A DNA stretch of 64,000 nt from Undaria pinnatifida (GCA_012845835.1 JABAKD010000015.1:6282474-6346473); one strand, 5' to 3'; counted from the stretch's first letter, positions 10,797-20,573 are shown. The notes: generated by a model not told the origin, from the sequence alone. Made by a program: numbers and translations.

Positions 10797-10905
10797 CCTC
10801 CCCCCCCCCCCCCCCTTTGCCCCCCCCCCCCTTTGCCCCTTCCCCCCCCCCCCGCCCCCCCCCCTCCCCCCCTCCCCCCCCCCCCCCCTTCCCCGTCCCC
10901 CCGGC
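10797..10905. repeat. Poly-C / CT-rich tract
   Basis: About 110 bp of C-runs interrupted by T. It lies immediately downstream (minus sense) of the LINE ORF2 C-terminal remnant and may be part of its 3' end. The proline-rich frame across it is not a gene. 10600-10796 holds no recognised feature. Confidence 0.8.
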
Positions 10906-10985
10906 CGCTTAGAGATGCCGACGGTGGATGGCGCTGCCGCAGCCTTTGCGCGTCACTCTGCAGCTTTGCGTCTCTCCGTTTCATG

Positions 10986-11196
10986 CTAATTCCGCATGAA
11001 CAACTCGGCTCCCTTCTCTACTCGTCGAAACCATCTGCCAGCCTTCTGAGCAGCCTTTCGCCACCCTTCGAGTTTCATTCCGAAGACCGACATATCCTCC
11101 TCCAGATAAGGTATCCAGTCTTTCTCTTGCCCCTCTGAGTAGCCCTTACCCCCAACAAGCTCCCCAAACATCACCCTCTGTGGAAGACATCTATGC
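10986..11196 (-). pseudogene. LINE (non-LTR retrotransposon) ORF2 C-terminal remnant
   Basis: The minus-strand frame reads through LPQRVMFGELVGG, DWIPYLEEDMSVFGM and EGWRKAAQKAGRWFRRV, then FMRN and a stop. The pattern W-x3-L-x2-D, then G-W, an Ala-rich stretch and W is typical of the extreme C-terminus of LINE reverse-transcriptase polyproteins, just after the RT and zinc-knuckle region. That is family knowledge applied by eye; no RT catalytic motif is present. After the stop the frame continues with the related-looking KAAAAPSTVGI, suggesting the stop truncates the original end. The 5' side is cut by the Fam-E copy at 11230. Alternative: a chance frame, made less likely by the coherent motif order. 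Confidence 0.55.
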
Positions 11197-11229
11197 GATG
11201 TTGGTTGGCAATTTTGTCAGCGTTCTGAT

Positions 11230-11470
11230 AAAAGTGTGTGTGTGTTCTTTACATTATCAGCAAACTGATATTTTCACCCATCTACATCCTGCTCAACCAG
11301 TGTCCGTGCCGATGCCTCCTGGAGAGACGAGCTCTGTGGTCACAATCTACGAGAGAGATACACATACAGCAAGGTGATTTGGCCATGCAATTAACTGCAA
11401 TGAACAAGCGGGCAAAAGAAGATGCAAGCTAGCACACCAGACTATTTGCGATTCATGAGGGAGAAAAAAA
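11230..11470 (+). repeat. Fam-E retroposon-like copy with purine tail
   Basis: Order: GTGTGTGTTCTTTACATTA, CACCCATCTACATCCTGC, CAGTGTCCGTGCCGATGCC, GAGAGACGAGCTCTGTGGTC, GATTTGGCCATGCAATTAAC, AGCACACCAGACTATTTGCG, then an A/G-rich tract to about 11600. The same order occurs at 45045-45355 (+), 17560-17840 (-) and 39110-39335 (-). The A-rich end argues for retroposition. Confidence 0.85.
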
Positions 11471-11850
11471 AAAAGGGAAAAATAAAACGATAATTTAAGA
11501 AAGAGACAAGAAAAAACAGAATGAAAAAAAACAATTGGAAACAAAAACGACGAAAAAAAGGAGGGAAACAGGACGGCACGATAAAACGAAAACGAGCACA
11601 ACACCCAGCCACCAAACTAACAATAATTAGACGACGATGAAGCCATACAATCAACGTAGGAGCACTTAGTTCGTACATACCTGGTTCCTGTTGATATCAA
11701 CAGTAATAGTATTGGATACGATTTAGTCGAGGGTCAGGTCCCGGGTAGTAGTACGACGTGGCTATGTATGAGACGCCCTACTGATACTACTGGTGCTGCT
11801 GTCCTGCTGTACCAGGCAGGTCAAATTTTTTAGCTGGTGGCCCATTATTA
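11471..11850. other. Purine tail and anonymous sequence
   Basis: 11455-11600 is A/G-rich and belongs to the preceding Fam-E copy. The remainder to 11850 has no recognised feature. Confidence 0.4.
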
Positions 11851-11854
11851 CTCG

Positions 11855-12060
11855 ACTCGAGTCAAGGCGGGAAGAAAGGAGCGATGAAGTCGTCTTCTCG
11901 CGATAAAAGAATTAAGGCACGTAGGTTTAGTGTGTGGGGGGGGAGAAGAGCCTGTTCTTATCGTGTCCCCGGATCGGAGTTACTTCTTTGTGTACATTAT
12001 GTCGTATGTGTAGGGAGGAAGAAAGAAAAAGAAAAGTGGCGAGTTTTTTTGTGCTTTATT
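11855..12060 (+). repeat. SINE central-domain copy (SINE-2 type, headless)
   Basis: Carries the shared SINE body: CTTCTCGCGATAAAAGAATT, AAGGCACGTAGGTTTAG, GGGGGGAGAAGAGCC, TGTCCCCGGATCGGAGTTAC. No tRNA-like head is visible upstream. A SINE-2-like tail word (AGATAATAATTGGGA) appears only at 12486, beyond the hairpin cluster, so the cluster may have inserted into this SINE. Confidence 0.7.
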
Positions 12061-12071
12061 TTCTTTTTTCA

Positions 12072-12165
12072 TCCTCCGGCGGATGGGGAAAAATAAAGCT
12101 CACCACACGTCCACGTATTTTCACACACGTCGCATGTCGATTTAACTCAATTGTGTTCGCAATCC
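12072..12165 (+). repeat. Fam-F copy
   Basis: TCCGGCGGATGGGGAAAAAT, AAAGCTCACCACACGTCCAC, then TCGCATGTCGATTTAACTC. The same order occurs at 28728-28830 (+) and, inverted, at 38965-39090. This is a short dispersed non-coding family of about 95 bp. Confidence 0.75.
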
Positions 12166-12194
12166 AGCGCTAGCTGGCGTGTCCTTCGGTTCCC

Positions 12195-12466
12195 GGGATA
12201 GCGATAGCGCGAGCTATCCCTACCGGCGGCCCCCGTTATTGCTCCGGCAGCGCAAGCTAGCTGCCGTTGTATACGGATGCGTGAGTATGTTAACCCGACC
12301 TGACCCCTGAGGGTCAGGTGCGGTGGGGATAGCCATCCGGAACGCCATCATTCCGGGTAGTGTGGGACTTGCGCAAGCTCACCCACGAACAAAACGCCCG
12401 GCCAGGAGAAAACAGCCTCAGGCCGGACTTGGTCCAGTTACAGTCCACCCTACCCATTCGGGCGTT
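12195..12466. other. Cluster of consecutive perfect hairpins (candidate structured RNA or fold-back DNA)
   Basis: Visible stems: GGGATAGC with GCTATCCC (12195-12220), CGGCAGC with GCTGCCG (12245-12266), ACCTGACCC with GGGTCAGGT (12298-12319, 4-nt loop), CCGGAA with TTCCGG (12337-12356), and GTGGG with CCCAC (12362-12385). An 8-bp closing pair AACGCCCG (12393-12400) with CGGGCGTT (12459-12466) encloses GGCCAGG...CCTCAGGCC. No known RNA family was recognised. Confidence 0.5.
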
Positions 12467-12565
12467 GGTCCTCGAAAAGTGCGCAGATAATAATTGGGAT
12501 GAGCACAAAAAAAAAAAAACTAGAGTAAAATAATGAAAAGTAACAGCAGTATTATTACAAAAAGT

Positions 12566-12800
12566 CAAAATACACTCCAGCTGTGAGATCGAAGATTTCG
12601 TCGAAACTCATATTTGCAAGCTGTATGTGATACTCCGATCGCACGTACAGCTGGGTGTGTGTCTTCAGCAAGGATATAGGTCGGCGACTCCCCTTCGAAC
12701 TAGCTTGTACCAGGGTCTATAGGGTGGCGTTAATCAATCTGTGCACGGAACCTATAAAACCCGTTTTAAATGGGGACTAAGTCTGACGGCTGTGGAATGC
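12566..12800 (+). repeat. Fam-A copy
   Basis: Well preserved from TACACTCCAGCTGTGAGATC to GTGGAATGCATCAGTTTATT. The usual GTATATCCTGTAAGTCG tail is replaced by TACCAGGTATATGATG. Confidence 0.85.
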
Positions 12801-12837
12801 ATCAGTTTATTATGTACCAGGTATATGATGTCGGCTA

Positions 12838-12960
12838 CCTAGGACACACACCCAGTATTCATAGTACGCGCAATCGGAGTGTCACACACAGCTTGCAAAG
12901 ATGAGTTTCGACGAAATCTTCGATCTCACAGCTGGACTGTACAAGTACGAGGTATTTTTT
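12838..12960 (-). repeat. Fam-A 5' part, inverted
   Basis: Contains ACACCCAGTATTCATAGT, GCGCAATCGGAGTGTCACAC, CAGCTTGCAAAGATGAGTTT and CTTCGATCTCACAGCTGG. It is tail to tail with the copy ending at 12800, forming a second inverted Fam-A pair. Confidence 0.8.
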
Positions 12961-13650
12961 TTCAATAATATAGACTATCCTGTAGAAAGTCGTATGGAAC
13001 AACAAAACATTCATCCATGCCAAACCACTGCTTTTCGTCCACGCACGCGGACGCAACACCTGGTATGACCTGGCTTTTTCGGTGTTTATTCCCGTCATAC
13101 ATACGTAGTACCTGGTAGCTTAGGATTCAGCAAGTAAAAGGACCGGTACCGAGAAACGAAGCCAGTCATGTTTTCCCTGACAGATCTTGTCTTCTTTGGT
13201 TGTCGTTCCTGCTTTCGCGACTACTGCTGCTGCTGCAAAATGTATCATATCTTATCGTAGGTAACGCTTAGTCTAATGCCAGCAAGTGGTTTGTCCCCGA
13301 AAAACGCGGTTGGTTGCAGGTCTACAGGCAATTTATCATGTATCATGTGGGTGTCGGCTCTTACCTTGGCTCACACGATGAGGTGCGAACAAGTCGATTT
13401 CACACGCAAGAGACCAGAAAATAAAATTGGGTAAGCCAAAACTGAGATAAATCTGTCTTGTAGCTTGTGACCATAGACCATACCTGGTAGAACTTTGTGT
13501 TTCTTCTCCAGGATGAGAGGCGTCGGGACTGGTCGACTGACACTGCAGTTGCTGTGGGTGCTGGATGTCGATGGTTGGAACGAACAGTCTACTGGGAAGA
13601 ACACACAGTAGTAGATGGCCCCATCCAATGGACCCCGCCTGAAAGAAAAG
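12961..13650. other. Anonymous interval
   Basis: No gene recognised. It contains exact TACCAGGTA/TACCTGGTA words at 13109 and 13481. The minus-strand open frame at 13371-13628 has no recognisable domain. Confidence 0.4.
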
Positions 13651-13654
13651 CTAT

Positions 13655-13725
13655 GGTGTATCGTACATATTTCGACGAAATCATAATCGTCGATCTCACA
13701 GCTGGAACGTATTTTTATTTTTTTA
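13655..13725 (-). repeat. Solo Fam-A terminal module
   Basis: ATTTCGACGAAATCATAATC, GTCGATCTCACAGCTGGAAC and an AT-rich flank. Only the end module is present, not the rest of Fam-A. Confidence 0.7.
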
Positions 13726-13802
13726 CAACGTTATAAAACAGTAAAATACACTACTAGTTTTCTTTTTTTCGCACCCTTTTACTTTCCAGCCTCTGGACAA
13801 CC

Positions 13803-14062
13803 CGTGGTCACAGGTGTCGTCCCTTCTTCCCCCCGGTTCTTGCCTTCAATTTTTATCGCGCGTAGGGTTCAGCAATCCCACTGCTCGTCGATTTTTCATC
13901 GAGTATTGCTAACTCACGCTCTCGCGCTTTCCGCAAGCCAATTTGTGCGAAAGAAAAAGTCCCCACAATTTTATACGAGCATGCACTCGGGAGGATTCGA
14001 ACTCACGAAACTGACCTATACCAGGCTCGAGGATAACCTGATACGCCACCGGGGCGACCGTT
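13803..14062 (-). repeat. SINE-1: tRNA-headed SINE, full length
   Basis: On the minus strand the head reads GGTCGCCCCGGTGGCGTATC, then GTGAGTTCGAATCCTCCCGA (B-box). The body passes through AGCGTGAGTTAGCAATACTC, GTCGACG/TGGGATTGCTGAAC-like and AGAAGGGACGACACCTGTG blocks. The copy at 31595-31858 is the same length and nearly the same sequence. Head and B-box identify a tRNA-derived SINE; the head no longer folds into a full cloverleaf. Confidence 0.85.
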
Positions 14063-14238
14063 AACCACTACGTACACAAACATTTAATGTCGTATTGCTG
14101 AGACGACCATCCGCAAACGACGCCTCCTCTTTGCGGGAGCCGTACAACGGACGACCAATGAGCGGCTGACCCATCGAGTGATGTTCGGGACGATGGCTGG
14201 TGTGGGGAGAACCCGGGACCAGGCCGACCAGAAAATAA

Positions 14239-14553
14239 TTGGGCCCAGTGTCTAGCAGACGCCATCAGAGGGTATTCAACGCCACCGAGGGGTCCACGGA
14301 TAGCTCCCGTTTGCTGTTCGGAGTGAAGACTGTTGTGCTATGGCCGAGGGCGGCTAAGACGAGTGGGGATTGGCACCGAGGGATCGTCGACGCGGCGGAC
14401 CGCTTTATGACGAGATGGCACAGGGGCGAGGCGAAGAGCTGGCTACGCCACGTAGCAGAGGATGTCACGAGCAGCATTAAAAGGAAACCAGGTGGCCGCG
14501 GCGAGGGGGGGGCAGCCGTACTGATATTACATACTGTACAGCTGTTGTGGTAG
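14239..14553 (+). CDS. Unrecognised ORF, 104 codons
   Basis: I do not recognise this protein. The GC-richer frame contains LWPRAAKTSGDWHRGIVDA, RFMTRWHRGEAKSW and SSIKRKPGG, ending at a TAG after a histidine/leucine-rich tail. It starts next to a SINE-1 copy and ends near repeat DNA, so it may be a decayed transposon segment or an exon with a donor near the ACCAG|GTGG word at 14490. No domain, signal peptide or membrane segment is visible. Confidence 0.2.
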   Translation: MGPVSSRRHQRVFNATEGSTDSSRLLFGVKTVVLWPRAAKTSGDWHRGIVDAADRFMTRWHRGEAKSWLRHVAEDVTSSIKRKPGGRGEGGAAVLILHTVQLLW

Positions 14554-14869
14554 ACGAATGCATTAAGAAAATGAAATGGCAAATCGTGTGGCAAGGTACC
14601 GGTTTGACTATCAATAATAAGTGGCGGACTTTGTGCTGCCACATAGCCCTGAATCCCGTACAGAGTACGTTTAGCAAGAGATAATTTTTGCTTTGATTAG
14701 CTTGTTTTCGTTGAGTTCAATAGAGGGAGCGCGAAACCGGCAGTAATAAATGACACTTGTTTCTTTCTTGCTCCCCCCCCCCTTATTTCCCTCCCCAACG
14801 GCCTTTGCCGGTATCTTCTTCCCCTTCGTGTTGTTTTGCTGTTGTTGTGCAACAGCAGCAGCAGCAGCA

Positions 14870-15155
14870 GCGGCAGTGTGTGTGTGTTCTTCACATTAAC
14901 CCTTTTGAGTCTTCCAGCAGAAAAAAATAACTTGAAAATCACCGCTAAGCATCCGTTTCGACGTTCTTCTACTCGTCGACATCCAGCACACCCAGTGTCC
15001 GTACTGATTCTTCACCCTAGAGAGATCAGCTCTGTGGTCACAAGCTACGACACAGAGATAATGCATCGTAATGCATTCGACAACGCAATGTCATGCCCTA
15101 GTACTGGGTACGACAGGCACAACATACATACGTCAGCAACAGAAATACATTGGAG
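14870..15155 (+). repeat. Fam-E copy, subtype with TACTGGGTACGACAGG
   Basis: GTGTGTGTTCTTCACATTAA, CACCCAGTGTCCGTACTGAT, GAGATCAGCTCTGTGGTCAC, AATGTCATGCCCTAGTACTG, GTCAGCAACAGAAATACATT. An almost identical inverted copy lies at 46955-47175; the 32-kb-apart pair suggests recent activity. A CAG run (14850-14875) precedes it. 14560-14869 otherwise holds nothing recognised. Confidence 0.9.
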
Positions 15156-15435
15156 GAAGTGTGATGATTGTGGCTCTCCGTTTCGTAGCCCGGTTCGCGC
15201 CTTGGTTTCCGCTGGCTGGGTGCAGCCGTCCCAGCCAACGCCGACAATCCCATCCTTCCTGTCGTGCATGCGTACCCACGCGGTGGCCAGCCTCTCCACT
15301 CCCCAAGCTGCCCACGCTGCGCTCTCTGCTGTGGTGATGTACCCGTCCTGCCCCGGGGATGAACTCCTCGGCGTCGGGGTTAAAAAGAAAACCCATCACC
15401 ACCACCCCACGCGGTCCTTTGAGTGAGCAGTTCAC
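15130..15435 (-). CDS. Coding-like segment with PAM2-like motif (partial or pseudogene)
   Basis: The minus-strand frame from about 15435 reads GVVVMGFLFNPDAEEFIPG. FNPDAEEFIP fits the PAM2 consensus (L-N-x-x-A-x-E-F-x-P), the peptide that binds the MLLE domain of poly(A)-binding protein, except for Phe in place of Leu. Directly downstream a +1 frame reads GYITTAESAAWAAWGVERL and VRMHDRKDGIVGVGWDGC, equally protein-like, so the segment may be frameshifted or split by an unseen splice. No start, splice frame or partner exon could be fixed. It ends against the Fam-E copy. Alternatives: chance motif, or a TE-captured gene fragment. The remaining GC-rich DNA to about 15562 is unassigned. Confidence 0.3.
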
Positions 15436-15694
15436 TAGCCAGACCGCGCAAGGTTCCCTCTCTACCCAGCCCGAGGCTCGATGCCCGTGTGACTGCCGCT
15501 AGACCGCTGCAGGTCCTCGCGGGCTTCCTCGGCCCACCCCAAGGACGGGGCAGGCCGAACAAGGAGCACTAGTTGTTATCTGTTCTTCAGCACGTAGTCT
15601 GCTGCTTTTCTTGCAGCCTGTCTGATCTTCTTGCATCACGTTCTTCAGAACTCCTGTCGTTTGTTTTGCTTTCTTGTTCTTTTCTTCTCTTAAG

Positions 15695-15955
15695 ACTTCT
15701 TTTTTCTCTTTTTTCTTATGTTTCTCTTATTATGTTTCTTTTTTTTTAATGGTCTGTCTTGTTCTGTTGTGTTATCGTACCCGGTACGCTAGCATTTCAC
15801 TTGCTTTTTACATTGATGAATTGCGACTGTTTGGTTTACTCTGTCTCACAGTCTGCGACCACATGATAATTTGTACCAGGTATCTCTCTAGGATGAAGAA
15901 TCAGCACGGACACTGGGTGTACAGTACTGGTGTCGTTGGGTAGAAAGAACGGGTC
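15695..15955 (-). repeat. Fam-E copy, E3 subtype
   Basis: Minus-strand order: CCGTTCTTTCTACCCAACG, GTGTCCGTGCTGATTCTTC, a GTGGTCGCAGACTGTGAGAC-like core, CAGTCGCAATTCATC, GCAAGTGAAATGCTAGCG, then an A-rich tail. Related E3 copies: 16335-16600 (+) and 17130-17385 (-). Confidence 0.85.
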
Positions 15956-16060
15956 AAAAAATGAAGGCACGTACCGTAGTTGGGAGGGGGGAGGAGGGCC
16001 GGCAATGTGACCCCGGAGCTGAGTTACTGCTGGGAGGGAGCGCGAGAGTAATGCGGGGAT
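15956..16060 (+). repeat. SINE central-domain fragment
   Basis: AAAATGAAGGCACGTACCGT, GGGAGGGGGGAGGAGGGCC, ATGTGACCCCGGAGCTGAG. It matches the middle to 3' part of the SINE-2 body only. Confidence 0.75.
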
Positions 16061-16099
16061 ATTACATTGGTTGAAAAAAAAAAAAAAGTGAAGACAACA

Positions 16100-16290
16100 C
16101 GCGTGTCACTCAGCTGGGAGATCGAATCTCATCTTTACAAGCTGGGTGTGATACTACTCCGAACGCGCTTATTGTCACTGTGTTATAAGGCTTAGTTTGG
16201 GAGCCTTAAAACAACTGGGTGTGTGCGTCTTCATCATGGATAAAGGTCGGCGACTCCCCGTAGAACCAGCTTGCCGTACATAACATAGCC
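16100..16290 (+). repeat. Fam-A copy with SINE-3 fragment inserted
   Basis: Fam-A blocks (GTCACTCAGCTGGGAGATC, CTTTACAAGCTGGGTGTGAT, GGCGACTCCCCGTAGAACC) are interrupted at 16180-16212 by GTGTTATAAGGCTTAGTTTG, the start of SINE-3. The order indicates a nested insertion. Confidence 0.65.
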
Positions 16291-16334
16291 TGCGAGGCCT
16301 CACATTTCGCCCCACTTTTCGGGACCTCGCCCGT

Positions 16335-16600
16335 TACTATACACTGCTGTTGTGTGTGTTGTCTTCACATTAAACCGTTCTTTCTACCCAACGACATGAA
16401 TAGTACACCCAGACTCCGTGCTGATTCTTCATCCTAGAGACATGCAAATTATGTGGTCACAGACGACTGTGAAACGGAGTAAACCAAACAGTCGCAATTC
16501 ATCAAGGTAAAGCAAGTGAGGTGCTACGAGTACGAGGCGTACCGGGCACGAGAACACAACAAAACAAGCCAGACCATCAAAAAAAGAGAGAAAAACGAAT
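16335..16600 (+). repeat. Fam-E copy, E3 subtype, A-rich tail
   Basis: GTCTTCACATTAAACCGTTC, GAATAGTACACCCAGACTCC, TTATGTGGTCACAGACGAC, AACCAAACAGTCGCAATTC, GCACGAGAACACAACAAAAC, then an A-rich tail extending to about 16830 (AAACAAAGCAAAACAAAGC repeats). Confidence 0.9.
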
Positions 16601-16834
16601 AACCGAAAACAAAACAAGCAAAACAAAGCAAAACAAAGCAAAACAAAACAACACGGAGAAGATAACTGCTGTTGCACGGACAAAACACGAAGAAGATAAC
16701 TGCTGTTTCACGAACAAAACCAACACGAAGTAGAGGAAGAAAATACCGGCATAAGGCCGGTGGGGAGGGAAATAAGCAGCTGGAGATCAGAGGGAGCAAA
16801 AAAAAAGAAAAAAAGTAAAAAAGAACAACACACA

Positions 16835-17125
16835 GACACAATTATAGGTATACTGTATTGTCGTGGATGAAACAGCAGTAGTAGTCAACAAGGATCCTGT
16901 TGGGTCTCGTTTAGGGGGCCAATACACTGCTGTCTCCCGCTTGAAACACGCCAAGTAGACTCCAGCAACAAAAACTAGCCATGTGCTACACGAAGAGAAG
17001 GCACATCCATGGCATATCGGTTCAGGGATCAGGGATGTCGGTGTAGAAGACGCGCCGCCGCCCTGATGCATTATGGTCCCGAAAACGCGCCACCTACAAC
17101 TATTAATACCTACCTACAAAGTACT
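16835..17125. other. Anonymous interval
   Basis: Nothing recognised between the A-rich tail of one E3 copy and the next E3 copy. Confidence 0.4.
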
Positions 17126-17129
17126 CTGT

Positions 17130-17385
17130 TATATTTCAATAGACTGTTTCTTTCGTTTTTTTTTTCGTTTTTTTCTCTTGTTTTATGGTCTGGCTTGTTT
17201 TGTTGTGTTCTCGTATCCGGTACGCTAGCACTTCACTTGCTTTTTTTTTGCGACTGTTTGGTTTACTCTGTTTCACAGTCGTCTGTGACCACATAATTTG
17301 TGTTTATGACAGGATGAATCATCAGCACGGACTCTGGGTGTACTGATGACGATGTCGTTGGGTAGAAAGAACGGTATAATGTGAA
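17130..17385 (-). repeat. Fam-E copy, E3 subtype
   Basis: Same order as 15695-15955; the 5' end (minus sense) runs into the CAA microsatellite through CTTCACATTATACCGTTC. The GTTGTTGTT extension at this end is also seen at the outer ends of the large inverted repeat (24046 and 34335). Confidence 0.85.
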
Positions 17386-17386
17386 G

Positions 17387-17517
<131 letters not shown>

Positions 17518-17559
17518 TGCTGTCCTCAGTTCTCACATTGGTCCGTGGTCATGATCGTT

Positions 17560-17840
17560 TTATTTTTTTCCTTTAGATGTTCCTGTGTCAATTAGTCTGG
17601 TATGCTGGCGTGCATCTTCTTTTGCCCGCGTGTGTTCCTTACTCCTTACGGTTCATTGATTGCATGGCCAAATCACCTTGCTGTGTTCGCAATGTGTATC
17701 TCTGTCTCGTAGTTTATTGTGACCACAGAGCTCGTCTGTCGTCTCTCTAGGAGGCATCGGCACGGACACTGGTTGTGCTCGATGTAGATGGGTGCAAATA
17801 ACACTTCAAATTGAAGAACACACACACAGAACAGGCTTCC
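17560..17840 (-). repeat. Fam-E copy, E2 subtype
   Basis: Minus-strand blocks: GTGTGTTCTTCAATTTGAAG, CATCTACATCGAGCACAACC, GAGCTCTGTGGTCACAATAA, AAGGTGATTTGGCCATGCAA and TCTTTTGCCCGCG (reverse) match 11230 and 45045. A T-rich 5' edge corresponds to the tail. Confidence 0.85.
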
Positions 17841-18002
17841 TGTCACTCTGGACTCTGGACTACCTGTAGTACATGATGCTGAGCACAATAAAATCGCGTT
17901 TAACTCGGTTAGCAATTCAACCCTTTTTGTGGGACTCAACGTGCGTGAATTAGGGTGAGATGATTTTTGCGCCTCGCATGCTGTTAAATGCTTATACCAC
18001 AA

Positions 18003-18225
18003 GAATTTTCGATGCGGGTCGACGAGGGAAGAAAGGGCTGAATGAAGTCTTCTCGCGATAAACATGAAGGTGCGTACCGTACGTAGTACGTAGTGGGGAA
18101 GGGGCGAAGAGTCTGCTTGGTGGCCCCGGATCTGAGATACGACTAGGTGTATACCAGAGGCAGGGAGAAGCAGAAAGAAAACGCGCGAAAGACAAGAAAC
18201 GAAGAAATAAACGGCATCAACGTTG
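18003..18225 (+). repeat. SINE central-domain copy (SINE-2 type)
   Basis: TTCGATGCGGGTCGACGAGG, CTTCTCGCGATAAACATGAA, a GTACGTAGTACGTAGTGGGG expansion, then GGCCCCGGATCTGAGATAC. No tRNA head upstream. Confidence 0.75.
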
Positions 18226-18454
18226 GTTGAGGGCAAACTGCTTGAATTTACTGTAGTAGATCACGTCTTAAATGCAGGTCGGCTCTGCAAAATTGTCCCC
18301 GCAGATTGCCTGTCTGATCGCGGTCAAGGCTAGCCTTTCCGCCACCCGTAGCTTGGTTGTTAGTGCGACCAAAACACTCTGCAGGGTCACGCGACGGCCC
18401 TTGCCGACCTCGGGTCTCCCAAATGGTTAAGGGTCGGGGCTAGCGTTAGGTCTG
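18226..18454. other. Anonymous interval
   Basis: No feature recognised; slightly GC-richer than the surroundings. Confidence 0.3.
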
Positions 18455-18800
18455 GGGAGTCATCCCGGGGTGGGGGGTTGCAATTTTTCGGCCAAAACGT
18501 TTCTGACCGATCTGACCCGCTGAGCTCCTCAAGTAAGTGTGGAACTATCGGTCAGGGCCGTTCTTATCGGAGACCTTTTTTTGTCTTAAATTGCCTAAAT
18601 TTCCTAAACTTCCATAGTGTGATAAATTTCATATCATTTTACGACGTTATTCATTTCAGCACTATTACTACTACTATTATTAATAGGGCATAGATAGGAA
18701 TGCTTGTCGGGTTTGCGCGAATGGCATGTTCGGTCATGTTTCGTGCGATATAATTCGAGCAATAATAGTTACTACTGTACTACTTACTGCCTTTCTCGAT
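18455..18800 (+). repeat. Fam-D copy, long form
   Basis: GGAGTCATCCCGGGGTGG, CCAAAACGTTTCTGACCGAT, GAGCTCCTCAAGTAAGTGTG, then a distal part with CATGTTCGGTCATGTTTCGT. The distal part is also present after the 52670 copy (ATGTCTTCGACGTCATGTTTC) and near 3300. Confidence 0.7.
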
Positions 18801-20158
18801 AACGTGGGTGGGTGCAGTGCTAAAAAAGGGATTAAGAAGCAAGTAAGTGCCTTACTTATTCGACTCTGTTGGGAGATACATGTTCGGCCTTATCCAGCGT
18901 CTTAACAAAATTACACGAGCACGCAGCAGAATTACTAAATACCATGTCAATATTAATGGTATCATGCATCACGTCATAAGTGTGTAGTACAAGTCCTTGG
19001 GTTGGTGTTCGAACGTTAAAATGTTCTAACCACCCACCTGCCACCATTCCGGCTTTGCTTCGTGTGATCGATGCTGTACTTTAAAAAACATATGTATTCG
19101 AACCACCCCCGAAGCCACCATTCTGGCTTTGCGAGGCCGCTCCAGAGGGGGGGGTCGTCGGTCTTAAACGAGGCACTAACGGCGAAAACCTCTGCATAAT
19201 GATGTTCTTCTTGGTGCCTGCAGGTCCAAATCGCCAGCAGCACGTTTCCCCGGGGGATCCAACGTAACGTAGATTAATCTCGAGGCGGGGCCGTGTCCAG
19301 CTGACTTTCAAGCCGCCACCGCTCCTTGATAGTTTTTCATATTTTTGGGGGGTGTTATGAGGTATGGATTTTTGTCTTTTAAGTGTTTCGTGGTGTTTCA
19401 AGCGTTTTGACTGCATGTGGGGCGGTTCTTACCATTTTCTTTTAGTCCTGCCCCCCCCCCCCCCCCCACTCAGTGTCGGGCCAGGGTCTGGGTAATCGGG
19501 TCGCTATTTGAGGCACAGGACTGTCGGTTCTTCGTATTCGATCAAATTCTCCTCAGCCCAGAGGCGGCGGGCAACCAGGGTACCCTGTTCACGCATAACG
19601 TGGTACGGAGCTATACAGGACTGCGTTATTTATTTATGTTTTTGTGTTGTATTTGTTCTACTTTTTCCGGCTAAACACTTCTCCCCTTCGCGGGGCTGTA
19701 GGTGATGTCACCTTCCATTCCGGGTATTTGTCGCTCCCTCATCTCGCCCCCCGCCATGCCAGTGGCCCGCGGGAGGTTTTGTCGTGACTTCCCCCTTGTA
19801 TCAGCGCTTGTGTTCCCCTTCATTTCGACGACGGTTTGCCTTGCCATAACTAGTGCCTTTTTCTGTAGCTTGTTTGCCGTAGAGCCTTTTTGTCTCGCCT
19901 ATCCCCGCCAAATCGGCGGTACGCGGCAGGTTCTGATGGGTGGTTTGCCTCGTTGTAGGGTTTGCGTTTCCGTCAATTTCTTTTCTTCGCGTTTTCTTGG
20001 CTCCATAGCCAGGCCGTTAGAGGTGTGGACGTGGGTTTTGAGGAGCCGCATCTTCGACTCATGGTCTAGTTCGTAGAACGGGAGTTTCCCCCAATCTCCC
20101 ATATTTCTGCACATGCGACTCATCAGGGTGGGCTAGTGTTATGGTACGTCCTGGAGAC
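18801..20158. other. Anonymous interval with a small duplication
   Basis: AACCACCCACCTGCCACCAT (19027) and AACCACCCCCGAAGCCACCA (19101) with their CTGGCTTTGC-like flanks form an imperfect 70-80 bp duplication. Open frames at 19417-19705 (+), 19702-20076 (+) and 19899-20123 (-) have no recognisable domain. No gene is called. Confidence 0.4.
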
Positions 20159-20192
20159 AGCCGTAATTACCTGTTCTAACAGGTAATTGGCT
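20159..20192. repeat. Near-perfect 34-bp palindrome
   Basis: AATTACCTGTT and AACAGGTAATT form an 11-bp perfect arm around a 2-nt centre, with AGCC/GGCT outside. It could extrude as a cruciform or form a tight RNA hairpin. Confidence 0.9.
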
Positions 20193-20573
20193 GTTTTCGT
20201 ATGATCGGTTAGCGTTTTCTATTCGGGACAGTAAGGAATTGAAACCGAGGCATGCGCGTCGGTTCCCAGATTGCAATCCCGGCTCTGGTGGAAATAATAA
20301 AGCTGCTTTTCTACTACGTCTCAAGAGGCTAAGAAAGCGAGTCATCACCGAGGACCCGCTTAATAGGCAGACCTGCAGGGAACACTGTGTGTCTCCGCCC
20401 CCTGTCACATCACACGATGCTGCAATCTTCAGTTCTATTCGTCATTTTTCCTCTTTATTAAAGTCCTCAAAAGGGCTATTGAACGTGCATCGTCAACTTT
20501 GGGAGTTCCAGTCCTCCCGGTGTATTTTTGGGCATGCTGATTGTTTGTGGGGCCCTAACTCAGTATTGTAAGG

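Noticed and set aside
10608-11138. 176-codon proline-rich frame on the plus strand
   Set aside because: Crosses the poly-C tract and is antisense to the LINE C-terminus, which is the better interpretation.
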